Shown here piece by piece: positions 35,789-43,989 of a stretch of DNA of 64,000 bases. Source of the stretch: Microbacterium candidum (GTDB taxonomy: Bacteria > Actinomycetota > Actinomycetes > Actinomycetales > Microbacteriaceae); contig NZ_JASXSZ010000002.1 of assembly GCF_030315975.1 (NCBI RefSeq), forward strand, positions 124,001 to 188,000, in the 5' to 3' direction. Both the position numbers and the translations under genes were made by a program. How positions within the stretch are numbered: the stretch's first letter is position 1; every line of letters starts with the position of its first letter. The notes under the pieces are model-generated. The model made no database searches. It was not told the origin of the DNA and saw only the letters and a list, made by a program, of their open reading frames with translations.

Positions 35789-37366
35789 ATGTCACTGCGT
35801 GCGCAGCTGCTCGTCCTGCAGGCGCTCATCGTGCTCGTGGCCACCGTTCTCACCGGCACGATCGCCGCGAGCCTGCACGCGACGGCGATCCGCGAAGCGT
35901 ACAAGGACCGCCTCATCGGGGTCGCGCAGTCGATGGCGCGGCTGCCCGCGGTGGTCGACGCTCTGGACGACGCGGATCCCGCATCCGTCGTCCAGCCGAT
36001 CGCCGAAGTCATCCGCAAGGCGTCCGACGTCACGTACGTCGTGGTGACGGATGCCGACGGCATCCGTCTTTCGCATCCTGATCCCGCGCGCATCGGCGAG
36101 AAGGTGTCCACGGACCCGTCGGTGCCCCTCGGCGGGCAGACGTACGTCGGCACGCAGCGCGGCACGCTCGGCGAGTCGTGGCGCGTGAAGGTCCCGATCT
36201 TCCAGCCCGGAACGTCTCAGGTCATCGGCACCGTGTCGGTCGGCGTGCTGGAGTCGCAGCTGAACTCCGACTTCCTGGAGGGGATCCCGTGGCTCCTCCT
36301 GGCGATGGCCGGTTCCGCGGTGGTCGGGGTGTTCGGCGCGGCCTGGGTGACCTCGATCGTGCGCCGCCGCATCTTCCGCCTGGAGCCTGCCGAGATCGCC
36401 ACGCTCGTCGAGCAGCAGGAGACGATGCTCCACCGCATCGGCGAGGGCGTCGTCACGGTCGGCGCCGACGGCGTCATCACCGTGGTCAACGACGCCGCCG
36501 TCCGCCTGCTCGGCCGCGACGACCTCGTCGGCCGCCGCGCGGACGAGGTGCTGGAGCCGACGCTGCTCGAGGTGCTGCACCGTGGCGAGCCCGACGGTCA
36601 GCTGGCCCTCGCCGGCGAGCGCGTCCTCATCGCACGCAGTACGGGCGCGCGCCTCGACGGCACCCCCGTCGACGCGACGCTGCTGATCCGCGACCACACC
36701 GAGCTGCATGCCGCCCTCCGCGAGATGGATGGCGAGAAGTCGCTCACCGAGGGGCTGCGCGCGCAGGCGCACGAATTCGCGAACACCATGCACGTCGTGT
36801 CATGGCTCGTCGAGACCGGCGACCGCGACGAGGCGCTGGCGTACATCGCGTCGGTGACCGGCGGCGGCGCGCTCGCCGGCGGAAGCGCGGCGCTCCTGGG
36901 TGAGCCCGAGCTCGCCGCCCTCCTCGCCGTGAAGACCGCGCAGGCGCGGGAGCTCGGCATCGCCCTCGACGTCGAGGACGCCGCGGGGCCGCTCGATCTG
37001 CCCCGGGGCCTCGGCCCCGATCTCGTCACGCTCGTCGGCAATGTCGTCGACAACGCGATGGAGGCGTGCGGCGCGGGCGACCGCATCCTCGTCCGCGCGG
37101 AATGCCACGGCGGCGCGCTCGTGCTGCTCGTCGACGACGACGGCCCCGGCGTGCCGGCGGCGGACCGCGTGCGCGTGTTCGTCTCGGGGGTCAGCACGAA
37201 GACGACGGATGCGGCGGGCCCGCACCGGCGCGGCATCGGCCTCGCCCTCGTCCAGCGAGTGGCGCGGCGCCGTGGCGGCACGGCGGTCGTCGCCGAGTCC
37301 CCGTTCGGCGGCGCGCGCGTGCGGATCGAGCTGCCGCTCCCCGTCCCCGCCGAGGCCGCGCCGTGA
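35789..37366 (+). CDS. CitA/DcuS-type sensor histidine kinase
   Basis: A 525-residue membrane kinase of the citrate/C4-dicarboxylate sensor group. It has an N-terminal helix (residues 8-30), an extracellular PAS-like sensor domain (about 31-165; DVTYVVVTDADGIRLSHPDP), a second helix at ~170-190, a cytoplasmic PAS, and a SpoOB-type H-box RAQAHEFANTMHVV (His about residue 329). The ATPase domain has NVVDNAMEA, DDDGPGVP and RRGIGLALV. ATG at 35789 has GAGG upstream. The stop overlaps the regulator start as GTGA. It is divergent from tctCBA, whose ligand it probably senses. Confidence 0.93.
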   Translation: MSLRAQLLVLQALIVLVATVLTGTIAASLHATAIREAYKDRLIGVAQSMARLPAVVDALDDADPASVVQPIAEVIRKASDVTYVVVTDADGIRLSHPDPARIGEKVSTDPSVPLGGQTYVGTQRGTLGESWRVKVPIFQPGTSQVIGTVSVGVLESQLNSDFLEGIPWLLLAMAGSAVVGVFGAAWVTSIVRRRIFRLEPAEIATLVEQQETMLHRIGEGVVTVGADGVITVVNDAAVRLLGRDDLVGRRADEVLEPTLLEVLHRGEPDGQLALAGERVLIARSTGARLDGTPVDATLLIRDHTELHAALREMDGEKSLTEGLRAQAHEFANTMHVVSWLVETGDRDEALAYIASVTGGGALAGGSAALLGEPELAALLAVKTAQARELGIALDVEDAAGPLDLPRGLGPDLVTLVGNVVDNAMEACGAGDRILVRAECHGGALVLLVDDDGPGVPAADRVRVFVSGVSTKTTDAAGPHRRGIGLALVQRVARRRGGTAVVAESPFGGARVRIELPLPVPAEAAP

Positions 37367-38046
37367 CGCTGCGCACCGTCATCGTCGAGGACGAACCCGC
37401 CGTCGCGCGACTCCACAAGCGCTTCCTCGAGGCGCAGGGCACCTGCACGGTCGTCGCGGTCGCCGCCACCGGACCCGCCGCCGTCGCCCTGATCGCCCAG
37501 CTCGAGCCCGACCTCGTGCTCCTCGATATCCACCTCCCGGGCATGTCGGGTCTCGACGTGCTGCGAGCGGTGCGTGCCGGCCGCGGACCGCAGCCCGAGT
37601 TCATCGCCGTCACCGCGGCGCGCGACTTCGACAGCGTGCGGGATGCGCGCCTCGCCGGCGTGCGCCATTACCTCGTGAAGCCGTTCGCGCCGGGAGACCT
37701 CGCCGACCGGATCGACGACGTCGCGCGCGATCTCGCCGGCGCGCGCTCCGGCGCGCTGGATCAGTCCGAGATCGATTCGCTCATCCGTGCGACCGCTCCG
37801 ATCCCGGTGCTGCCGAAGGGGCTCAGCATCGAGACGCTCGCCGCCGTGCGCACAGCCGTGGCATCCGCGCCGTGGTCGTCCGCCGCCGACATCGGCGGAC
37901 TCGCCGGGGTGTCGCGCGTCAGCGCCCGGCGGTATCTGGAGTACCTCACCGCCACCGGCGAAGTGCTGCGCCGCCTCGACTATGCGACGAGCGGACGCCC
38001 GGGAGCGCGCTACGGCCCGTCATCCACAGCGCAGCGGGAGGGCTGA
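37363..38046 (+). CDS. CitB/DctR-type response regulator
   Basis: A 227-residue regulator. The receiver domain has the acidic pocket EDEPAV, phospho-acceptor Asp in LVLLDIHLPGMSG (about D52), the Thr in FIAVTAARDF and the Lys in YLVKPF. The C-terminal part carries a CitB-type HTH (WSSAADIGGLAGVSRVSARRYLEYL). Length and layout match this family. It should bind the tandem 20-bp repeat at 35.7 kb and control tctCBA. Confidence 0.93.
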   Translation: MTLRTVIVEDEPAVARLHKRFLEAQGTCTVVAVAATGPAAVALIAQLEPDLVLLDIHLPGMSGLDVLRAVRAGRGPQPEFIAVTAARDFDSVRDARLAGVRHYLVKPFAPGDLADRIDDVARDLAGARSGALDQSEIDSLIRATAPIPVLPKGLSIETLAAVRTAVASAPWSSAADIGGLAGVSRVSARRYLEYLTATGEVLRRLDYATSGRPGARYGPSSTAQREG

Positions 38047-38063
38047 GCCGGTACGCTTCCTCC

Positions 38064-38996
38064 GTGCGCCTCGGAGTTCTCGACATCGGATCGAACACCG
38101 TCCACCTGCTCGTCGCGGACGTCCGCCCTGGCGGCCGCCCCCTCGCGACGACGAGCCAGCGCACGGTGCTCCGCCTCATGCGCTTCGTCCAGCCGGACGG
38201 CTCCATCAGCCAGACGGGCATCCAGGGCCTGGTGGATGCGGTGGCCCAGGCCCGCGAGATCGCCCGCGCGGAGCGTGTCGACGAGCTGCTCGCGACGGCC
38301 ACCTCCGCGGTGCGCGAGGCGACCAACGGCGACGCGGTGATCGCCCGCATCGAGGAGACCCTCGGCCAGCCGCTGCAGGTCCTCGGCGGCGAGGCGGAGG
38401 CGCAGTACACGTTCCTCGCGGTACGCCGCTGGTTCGGCTGGTCGGCCGGGCAGATCCTGCTGTTCGACATCGGCGGCGGCTCGCTGGAGCTCGCGTCCGG
38501 TCCCGACGAGCTGCCGGAGGTCGCTGCATCCGTCCCCCTCGGCGCGGGGCGCATGACGATCCAGTTCCTCCCACACGACCCGCCCGGCGAGGACCCCGTC
38601 GAAGCGCTGCGCGAGCACGCGCGCGCCGTGCTCGCACCGGCCGTGGCGACATTCGACTCGCAGTCCCGGCCGGATCACGTCGTCGGGTCGTCGAAGGCGA
38701 TCCGCTCCCTCGCCCGGCTCGCGGGCTATCCGGTCCCCGGCTGGAGCGGCATCGAGCGCATGCTGCTCCCCCGCGCCTCGCTCGGCTCGTGGATCCCCCG
38801 TCTCGCGCGGATCCCCGCATCCGCCCGTCAAGAGCTCCCGGGCATCACGCCCGACCGCACGTTCCAGATCGTCGCCGGCGCGGTCGTGCTGCACGAGGCG
38901 ATGCTGGCGATGGACGTCGACGAGCTCGAGGTGTCGCCGTGGGCGCTCCGCGAGGGTGTGCTCCTGCGCTACATCGAGTCGCTCGCCTGGTCGTAG
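38064..38996 (+). CDS. Ppx/GppA family phosphatase
   Basis: A 310-residue ASKHA-fold phosphatase of the exopolyphosphatase/guanosine pentaphosphatase family. The N-terminal LGVLDIGSNTVHLLVADV, the catalytic-glutamate region LATATSAVREATNGDAVI and LLFDIGGGSLELASG are the standard motifs. The protein consists of the two ASKHA domains without the C-terminal HD extension of E. coli Ppx, as usual in actinobacteria. The GTG start has only a weak ribosome-binding site. It may degrade polyphosphate or pppGpp; the sequence does not decide. Confidence 0.93.
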   Translation: MRLGVLDIGSNTVHLLVADVRPGGRPLATTSQRTVLRLMRFVQPDGSISQTGIQGLVDAVAQAREIARAERVDELLATATSAVREATNGDAVIARIEETLGQPLQVLGGEAEAQYTFLAVRRWFGWSAGQILLFDIGGGSLELASGPDELPEVAASVPLGAGRMTIQFLPHDPPGEDPVEALREHARAVLAPAVATFDSQSRPDHVVGSSKAIRSLARLAGYPVPGWSGIERMLLPRASLGSWIPRLARIPASARQELPGITPDRTFQIVAGAVVLHEAMLAMDVDELEVSPWALREGVLLRYIESLAWS

Positions 38997-39031
38997 ACCG
39001 GCACGCTCGTGACTGAGGGACGGTAGAGAGA

Positions 39032-39059
39032 ACGCCGCCGCCCCGAAGGGCGGCGGCGT
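39032..39059. terminator. Terminator between convergent ppx-like gene and glmM
   Basis: A perfect 11-bp stem (ACGCCGCCGCC) with a 6-nt loop serves both directions. Confidence 0.75.
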
Positions 39060-39074
39060 CCTCGTCTGCGATTC

Positions 39075-40430
39075 TCAGAGAGCGATGCGCTGGCGCACGA
39101 CGTCGGCGAGGCGGTGGGCGATGCCGTCGGCGATCTCCTGATCGGCGGCCTCCACCATGACCCGGACGAGCGGCTCGGTGCCGCTCGGGCGCAGCAGCAC
39201 GCGCCCGGACACGCCGAGCTCGGCCGTCGCCTGGGCGACCGCCTCCTGCACGCCCTCGTCGCCCACGCGTGCACGGTCGACGCCCTTGACGTTCACGAGG
39301 ATCTGCGGATACACCGTCATGATCGACGCGAGCTCCGCCAGCGACTTCTTCTGCCGCGCCATCTCGGACAGCAGGTGCAGACCCGTCAGGAGCCCGTCGC
39401 CGGTCGTGGCGTACTCGCTCATGATGACGTGCCCGGACTGCTCGCCGCCGAGGGCGAACCCGCCCTCGTTCATGCGCTCGAGCACATAGCGGTCGCCCAC
39501 CGCCGTCTGCTCGACGCGGATGCCGTGGGCCTCCATCGCCTTGTGCAGTCCGAGGTTGCTCATGACGGTCGCGACGAGCGTGTCGTCCGTGAGGTGCCCG
39601 CGCTCCTTCATCGCGACCGCGATGATCGCCATGATCTGGTCGCCGTCGACGATGTTGCCGTCCGCATCCACCGCGAGGCAGCGGTCGGCGTCTCCGTCGT
39701 GGGCGATCCCGACGTCCGCCCCGATGCGCACGACGTGCTCGGCGAGGGACGCGAGGTGCGTCGATCCGACGCCGTCGTTGATGTTGACGCCGTCCGGGTC
39801 CGCGCCGATGACGGTGACGCGCGCGCCCGCATCGCGGAACGTCTCGGGAGAGACGCCGGATGCGGCGCCGTTCGCGCAGTCGAGGACGACGTGGATGCCG
39901 TCGAGACGGTGCGGCAGCGAGCCGAGCAGATGCACGACGTACCGGTCTTCGGCGTCGGCGAACCGGCGGATGCGGCCGACGTCCGGGCCGGTCGGCAGCA
40001 GCTTCGGCCCGGCCATGGCGTGCTCGATGCGCTGCTCGACGATGTCCGGGAGCTTGACGCCGCCGCGGGCGAAGATCTTGATGCCGTTGTCGGGCGCCGG
40101 GTTGTGCGATGCGGACACCATGACGCCGAAGTCGGCGTCGCGGTCGCCCACGAGGAACGCGGCGGCGGGCGTCGGGAGCACCCCCGCGTCGAGCACATCG
40201 ACGCCGGATGCCGCCAGCCCGGCCGAGACGGCCGCCGAGAGGAACTCGCCGGAGATGCGCGGATCGCGCGCGACGACGGCGGTGAGGCGCTTGCCTGCGG
40301 CCTTGCGAGCCTCGGCAGAACGGCCCTGGCCCAGGACGACGGCAGTCGCCTGGGCCAGGGTGAGCGCGAGATCGGCGGTGAGGGGGCCGTTGGCCAGTCC
40401 CCGCACCCCATCCGTGCCGAAGAGGGGCAT
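39075..40430 (-). CDS. glmM: Phosphoglucosamine mutase
   Basis: Isomerises glucosamine-6-phosphate to glucosamine-1-phosphate, one step after GlmS. The 451-residue protein has the start [11 protein letters not shown], the phosphoserine loop [17 protein letters not shown], the metal loop DGDADRC and the sugar-binding loop GGEQSGHV, with the phosphate-binding [15 protein letters not shown] at the end. Eight bases separate it from rpsI upstream, an arrangement (rplM-rpsI-glmM) usual in actinobacteria. Confidence 0.98.
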   Translation of the reverse strand: MPLFGTDGVRGLANGPLTADLALTLAQATAVVLGQGRSAEARKAAGKRLTAVVARDPRISGEFLSAAVSAGLAASGVDVLDAGVLPTPAAAFLVGDRDADFGVMVSASHNPAPDNGIKIFARGGVKLPDIVEQRIEHAMAGPKLLPTGPDVGRIRRFADAEDRYVVHLLGSLPHRLDGIHVVLDCANGAASGVSPETFRDAGARVTVIGADPDGVNINDGVGSTHLASLAEHVVRIGADVGIAHDGDADRCLAVDADGNIVDGDQIMAIIAVAMKERGHLTDDTLVATVMSNLGLHKAMEAHGIRVEQTAVGDRYVLERMNEGGFALGGEQSGHVIMSEYATTGDGLLTGLHLLSEMARQKKSLAELASIMTVYPQILVNVKGVDRARVGDEGVQEAVAQATAELGVSGRVLLRPSGTEPLVRVMVEAADQEIADGIAHRLADVVRQRIAL

Positions 40431-40438
40431 CGGGTCGA

Positions 40439-40912
40439 TCAGCGCTTCGAGTACTGAGGAGCCTTGCGGGCCTTCTTGAGACCAGCCTTCTTGCGCTCCT
40501 TGACGCGAGCGTCGCGCGAGAGGAAGCCGGCCTTCTTGAGGGTCGGGCGGTTGTTCTCGACGTCGATCTCGTTCAGCGCACGGGCGATGCCGAGGCGGAG
40601 CGCACCTGCCTGGCCCGAGGGGCCGCCGCCCTGGATGCGGGCGATGACGTCGTAGGCGCCGGTGAGGTTGAGCACCGTGAACGGGTCGGTCACGAGCTGC
40701 TGGTGCAGCTTGTTCGGGAAGTAGTCCTCGAACGTGCGGCCGTTGATCGTGATCGTGCCCGAGCCGGGGACGAGACGAACGCGCGCGATGGCCTGCTTGC
40801 GGCGGCCGACGGCCGAACCGGGCACGCTGAGCACGGGGCGCTCGACGACGACGGCAGCCTGGTCGGCCGGCGTCTCGGTGGAGTAAGAGGTGGTCTCTTC
40901 GATGTCTGCCAC
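40439..40912 (-). CDS. rpsI: 30S ribosomal protein S9
   Basis: A 157-residue S9 with an extra acidic N-terminus of about 30 residues ([20 protein letters not shown]). The conserved part begins [17 protein letters not shown] and ends APQYSKR, whose Arg reaches the P-site tRNA. The start is GTG. It follows rplM by 26 bases. Confidence 0.97.
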   Translation of the reverse strand: MADIEETTSYSTETPADQAAVVVERPVLSVPGSAVGRRKQAIARVRLVPGSGTITINGRTFEDYFPNKLHQQLVTDPFTVLNLTGAYDVIARIQGGGPSGQAGALRLGIARALNEIDVENNRPTLKKAGFLSRDARVKERKKAGLKKARKAPQYSKR

Positions 40913-40938
40913 GAGTGTGTCCTTATTCTTGACGGCGC

Positions 40939-41385
40939 TTACTGGGCGACCTGGTCGAAGGTGTACGTCTTGGGCTGCTGCGCGGCGTGCGGGTGCTCAG
41001 CACCGGCGTACACCTTCAGCTTCGACAGCTGCTGGCGGCCCAGGCTGTTCTTGGGGAGCATGCCGCGGACGGCCTTCTCGACGGCGCGGACCGGGTTCTT
41101 CTCGAGGAGCTCGGCGTAGTTGACGGCCTTGAGACCGCCCGGGTAGCCGGAGTGGCGGTACGCCATCTTCTTCTGGAGCTTCTGACCCGTCAGCGCGACC
41201 TTGTCGGCGTTGACGATGACGACGAAGTCGCCGGTGTCGATGTGGTTCGCGAAGGTCGGCTTGTGCTTGCCGCGGAGGAGGGCGGCGGCGTGCGAGGCGA
41301 GGCGTCCGAGGACGACGTCGGTCGCATCGATGACCAGCCACTCGCGCTGGGTCTCGCCAGCCTTCGGGGTGTAGGTGCGCGTCAC
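40939..41385 (-). CDS. rplM: 50S ribosomal protein L13
   Basis: A 148-residue L13 with the start [30 protein letters not shown] and the end [20 protein letters not shown]. The GTG at 41385 gives the family N-terminus; the open frame extends further upstream only because an R1 repeat lies there. L13 in actinobacteria is normally followed by S9, as here. Its promoter must lie in the repeat-rich gap 41386-41628. Confidence 0.97.
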   Translation of the reverse strand: MTRTYTPKAGETQREWLVIDATDVVLGRLASHAAALLRGKHKPTFANHIDTGDFVVIVNADKVALTGQKLQKKMAYRHSGYPGGLKAVNYAELLEKNPVRAVEKAVRGMLPKNSLGRQQLSKLKVYAGAEHPHAAQQPKTYTFDQVAQ

Positions 41386-41492
41386 GATAGTGCTGCTTTC
41401 TTGATCGAACGGAGAGGTTCGTGAATCCCACTCCGGGGTGGTTCCGCCGTTGGTCCCCGGCCGGTTCCCCGAGATTTCCTCGGATCCCCGCC

Positions 41493-41516
41493 CGGTCCCC
41501 GAGCTTGTCGAGGGGT
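41493..41516. repeat. Copy of dispersed element R1 upstream of rplM
   Basis: GGTCCCCGAGCTTGTCGAGG lies 108-131 bases upstream of the rplM start, with several degraded GGTTCCCCGAG half copies before it (41452-41482). Confidence 0.8.
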
Positions 41517-41628
41517 GGAACACGCCAGTGGAGGGCTCACGTTCGCGGTGTCACGCCAGCAGGGCGCGGACACCAAAGAGAAAGCTTACGCGAAGAAGGA
41601 TGCAGACGCCAATCGACGCTGCGCGGGC

Positions 41629-41796
41629 TTACTTGCGGAGCGAGTGGCGCGAGGCGTGGATCGGGATGCCCAGCCCGACGCAGACCGCGAGCAGACCCAG
41701 GATGAAGAACAGCGCCTGGAACGGAACCAGCGAGAACGACAGGCCCATGAGGATGATCCCGCCGACGAACAGGATCAGGCAGACGATGAACATCAT
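41629..41796 (-). CDS. Small two-helix membrane protein
   Basis: A 55-residue protein with two hydrophobic segments (FIVCLILFVGGIILMGLSF and ALFFILGLLAVCVGLGI) and a basic end (HASRHSLRK). GAGGAG lies seven bases before the first of two ATG codons. Similar small proteins are frequent in actinobacteria with no known function. It is downstream of the EEP-domain gene and upstream of rplM on the same strand. Confidence 0.65.
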   Translation of the reverse strand: MMFIVCLILFVGGIILMGLSFSLVPFQALFFILGLLAVCVGLGIPIHASRHSLRK

Positions 41797-41844
41797 GGGA
41801 GGACTCCTCGGGTCGGTGCTCCCCCAGCCTACCGTCACGCAGGG

Positions 41845-42528
41845 TCAGACGACGGCGCGCTCCACGAGCTCCGCGGTCACCAGGATCGGCAGGTGATCGC
41901 TGAGCCCCTGCGGGAGCGTGCGCACCCGGTCGATCTCGAACCCGAAGGACGTCGCGAAGTCGTAGTGCCCGCGGAAGAACCGGTAGCGCGTGTACGTGTG
42001 GGCGTCGCTCAGCGTGAGCTCGTACCCCTGCTCGCGCACCTTCTGCCCGAGGTTCTCCTTGAAGACCGGATAGTTGTAGTCGCCGACCATGAGCGCGGGA
42101 AGACCCGGGCCGAGCTCCTCGAGCTCGGCGAGCGCCGAGCGGATCTGGTGCCGGCGCAGGGAGTTCAGCGCGGTCAGGGGGGCCGCGTGGAAGGACGCGA
42201 CGATGATCTCGCGCCCCGCGTCGATGTCGTGCAGGCGCACGCCGAGCATCCGCTCCTCCGCGGGCTTGAGCACCCGGTCGTGCATCGACTTCTTCAGCGC
42301 CATCGACCGCACCTCGAGCGCGCGGTACGTGTTCTCGCGGTAGTACACGGCAAGACCGAGGCGGTTGCGCTGAGTCGAGTCCGCGAGCCGCAGCCCGGCG
42401 ATCTCGAACGGCATGTCGGTCGTGTCGCACTCCTGCAGGCACAGGATGTCGGCGCCGTGCGCCTCGACGATCGCCGCGAGTTCGCTCGCGGCGCGATGTT
42501 TGCGCAGGTTGTACGAAATGACCCTCAT
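41845..42528 (-). CDS. Endonuclease/exonuclease/phosphatase-fold protein
   Basis: A 227-residue EEP-superfamily enzyme. The fold landmarks are RVISYNLRKH (Asn in the metal site), LCLQECD (metal-binding Glu), FHAAPL, MVGDYNYP (catalytic Asp/Asn pair) and the terminal LSDHLPILV with the SDH triad. It is probably a metal-dependent phosphodiesterase or nuclease; the substrate is unknown. The ATG at 42528 has GGGAG upstream. It is divergent from the 42.6 kb gene with a palindrome between. Confidence 0.85.
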   Translation of the reverse strand: MRVISYNLRKHRAASELAAIVEAHGADILCLQECDTTDMPFEIAGLRLADSTQRNRLGLAVYYRENTYRALEVRSMALKKSMHDRVLKPAEERMLGVRLHDIDAGREIIVASFHAAPLTALNSLRRHQIRSALAELEELGPGLPALMVGDYNYPVFKENLGQKVREQGYELTLSDAHTYTRYRFFRGHYDFATSFGFEIDRVRTLPQGLSDHLPILVTAELVERAVV

Positions 42529-42561
42529 GCCGACTCCCACACTACGTGGGAACGCGTCGCT

Positions 42562-42575
42562 GGGAACGCGTTCCC
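42562..42575. promoter_or_regulatory. 14-bp perfect palindrome in a divergent promoter region
   Basis: GGGAACGCGTTCCC is perfect over 14 bp, and its left half TGGGAACGCG is also present at 42547-42556, 14 bp away in direct orientation. It lies in the 92-bp gap between divergent genes, the expected place for an operator of both. Confidence 0.5.
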
Positions 42576-42620
42576 GAGGGGACCCATAGCCGTCGTCCAT
42601 CGACGGCAGAGGAGGAAGAG

Positions 42621-43061
42621 ATGAGCCGTATGGACAGCCACGCCCGGGAAGCGGTCACGGCGGCGCGCGAGGCGCGCGAGCAGGCCGAGCGGACCCTGCG
42701 GGCGAGCCGTCACGCACGGAACACCGCGGCGCGCGCGCTCGAGCACGACATCTATCCGATGACGATCGACGAGGACGAGCGCGCCCGACGGCGTGTCGCC
42801 GTATACGAGGCGGACGCCCTCGTCGCGGTCCACGTCGAGACGGTCCGTCGTGCGCGGGTCATCGAGGACGCCGCGATCGCTCTCGTCGCCGCCGTCACCG
42901 GAACCGACCGCAGCGAGAAGGCGATCGCGTCCTCGATCGTCGACATCCTCGGCGGTCGCGTGCCGGTGCCCGCGCTCAGTCGATCTCTCGTCGAGCACGA
43001 GTCTGTTCGGCTCGCGTCGCGAGCAGTTCGTCGGCCGGGTACCCGACCTCAGCGAGCGTGA
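42621..43061 (+). CDS. Helical protein of unknown function overlapping truA
   Basis: A 146-residue protein, highly Ala/Arg/Glu-rich and predicted mostly helical (AREAVTAAREAREQAERTLRASRHAR, then ERARRRVAVYEADALVAVHVETVRR). The ATG at 42621 has a strong GAGGAGGAAGAG before it, which is the main reason to trust it. Its last 28 codons are antisense to the 3' end of truA. No family is recognised. Because the Arg-rich sequence resembles what antisense frames give in high-GC DNA, the C-terminus is less certain than the start. Confidence 0.6.
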   Translation: MSRMDSHAREAVTAAREAREQAERTLRASRHARNTAARALEHDIYPMTIDEDERARRRVAVYEADALVAVHVETVRRARVIEDAAIALVAAVTGTDRSEKAIASSIVDILGGRVPVPALSRSLVEHESVRLASRAVRRPGTRPQRA

Positions 43062-43821
43062 GCCCGCGGGCGGCGAGCACCTTGAAGTCGCTCGTGCGCT
43101 CCCCCGCATCGCGCAGGAGCGCCACGTCGGCGACATCGAGCCTGCCCTCGCCGACCGCGGCGCACGCGCCGACGAGCGCGCGCACCATGGAGTGGCAGAA
43201 GGCGTCCGCACGCACGTTCGCGACGAGCACGCCGTGGTCGTCGCGCCGCCAGTCGAACTCGAGGAGGGTACGGATCGTCGTCGCCTCCTCGCGCGGCTTG
43301 CAGTAGGCGGCGAAGTCGTGCAGGCCGATGAGGCTGCGGGCGGCCGCATCCATCGCCTCGACGTCCAGACGTCCGCGCACCGTCGTCGTGCGGTGCCGCT
43401 CGAGCGGGTCGTAGCCGGCGATCTCGTCCGCCATCCGGTACTCGTAGCGGCGCCAGATCGCGGAGAAGCGGGCGTCGAAGCCGTCCGGCGCGCGCCGGGT
43501 GCGGGAGACGGTGACGTCCGAATAGGCACCCACGACACCGCGGATGCGGGCGGCGAGCGCCTCGATCGGATCGTGCCCCGCCGCATCCTTCCGTCGCGGC
43601 GCGAGCCGCAGCTCCTGCTCCTCCGTCACGTCGAGGTGCGCGACCTGGTCGAGCGCATGCACGCCCGCGTCGGTGCGGCCCGCGACGACGAGCTGAGGGC
43701 TCCCGCCGAGGATGCGGGTCAGCCCCTCTTCGAGGGTGCCCTGCACGGTGCGCAGGCCCGGCTGGCGGGCCCAGCCGCGGAAATGCGACCCGTCGTAGGC
43801 GATGTCGAGACGGATCCGCAT
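42976..43821 (-). CDS. truA: tRNA pseudouridine synthase A
   Basis: Converts U38-40 of tRNA anticodon stems to pseudouridine. The 281-residue protein starts MRIRLDIAYDGSHFRGWARQ and carries the catalytic Asp in AGRTDAGVHALDQVAHLD. The motif RRYEYRM and the ending FCHSMVRALVGACAAVGEGRL are standard. The last ~10 residues are basic. In many actinobacteria truA follows rplQ, but here it is about 3 kb away, with the exopolysaccharide pair between. Confidence 0.96.
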   Translation of the reverse strand: MRIRLDIAYDGSHFRGWARQPGLRTVQGTLEEGLTRILGGSPQLVVAGRTDAGVHALDQVAHLDVTEEQELRLAPRRKDAAGHDPIEALAARIRGVVGAYSDVTVSRTRRAPDGFDARFSAIWRRYEYRMADEIAGYDPLERHRTTTVRGRLDVEAMDAAARSLIGLHDFAAYCKPREEATTIRTLLEFDWRRDDHGVLVANVRADAFCHSMVRALVGACAAVGEGRLDVADVALLRDAGERTSDFKVLAARGLTLAEVGYPADELLATRAEQTRARREID

Positions 43822-43862
43822 TCTCTCAGGTTATCCCGATGTCGAATCCGCGATCGGGCGGG

Positions 43863-43868
43863 TAGACT
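43863..43868 (+). promoter_or_regulatory. Possible -10 of the exopolysaccharide pair
   Basis: TAGACT lies 122 bases upstream of the GT4 start; a weak GTCGAA -35 is about 17 bp before. If used, it gives a leader of about 115 bases. Confidence 0.35.
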
Positions 43869-43956
43869 CGCGAACAGAACGCACTCTGGGGCTTGTGCGT
43901 CCGGCAGCTGTACCGCATGTGGGATGTGGTTTCAGTGCGTCGGAATCATCGTCGTG

Positions 43957-43977
43957 TCCCCAGGGGTCTGCTGGGGA
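43957..43977 (+). promoter_or_regulatory. Leader hairpin that covers the GT4 Shine-Dalgarno
   Basis: TCCCCAG and CTGGGGA form a 7-bp stem with a 7-nt loop. The right arm overlaps the Shine-Dalgarno GGGGAGG of the next gene, so folding would hide it. Confidence 0.45.
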
Positions 43978-43989
43978 GGCGGTACGTTT

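Noticed and set aside
41386..41523. Longer N-terminus for rplM in the open frame upstream
   Set aside because: The extra 46 residues come from R1 repeat sequence and do not resemble L13; the GTG at 41385 gives the family start.
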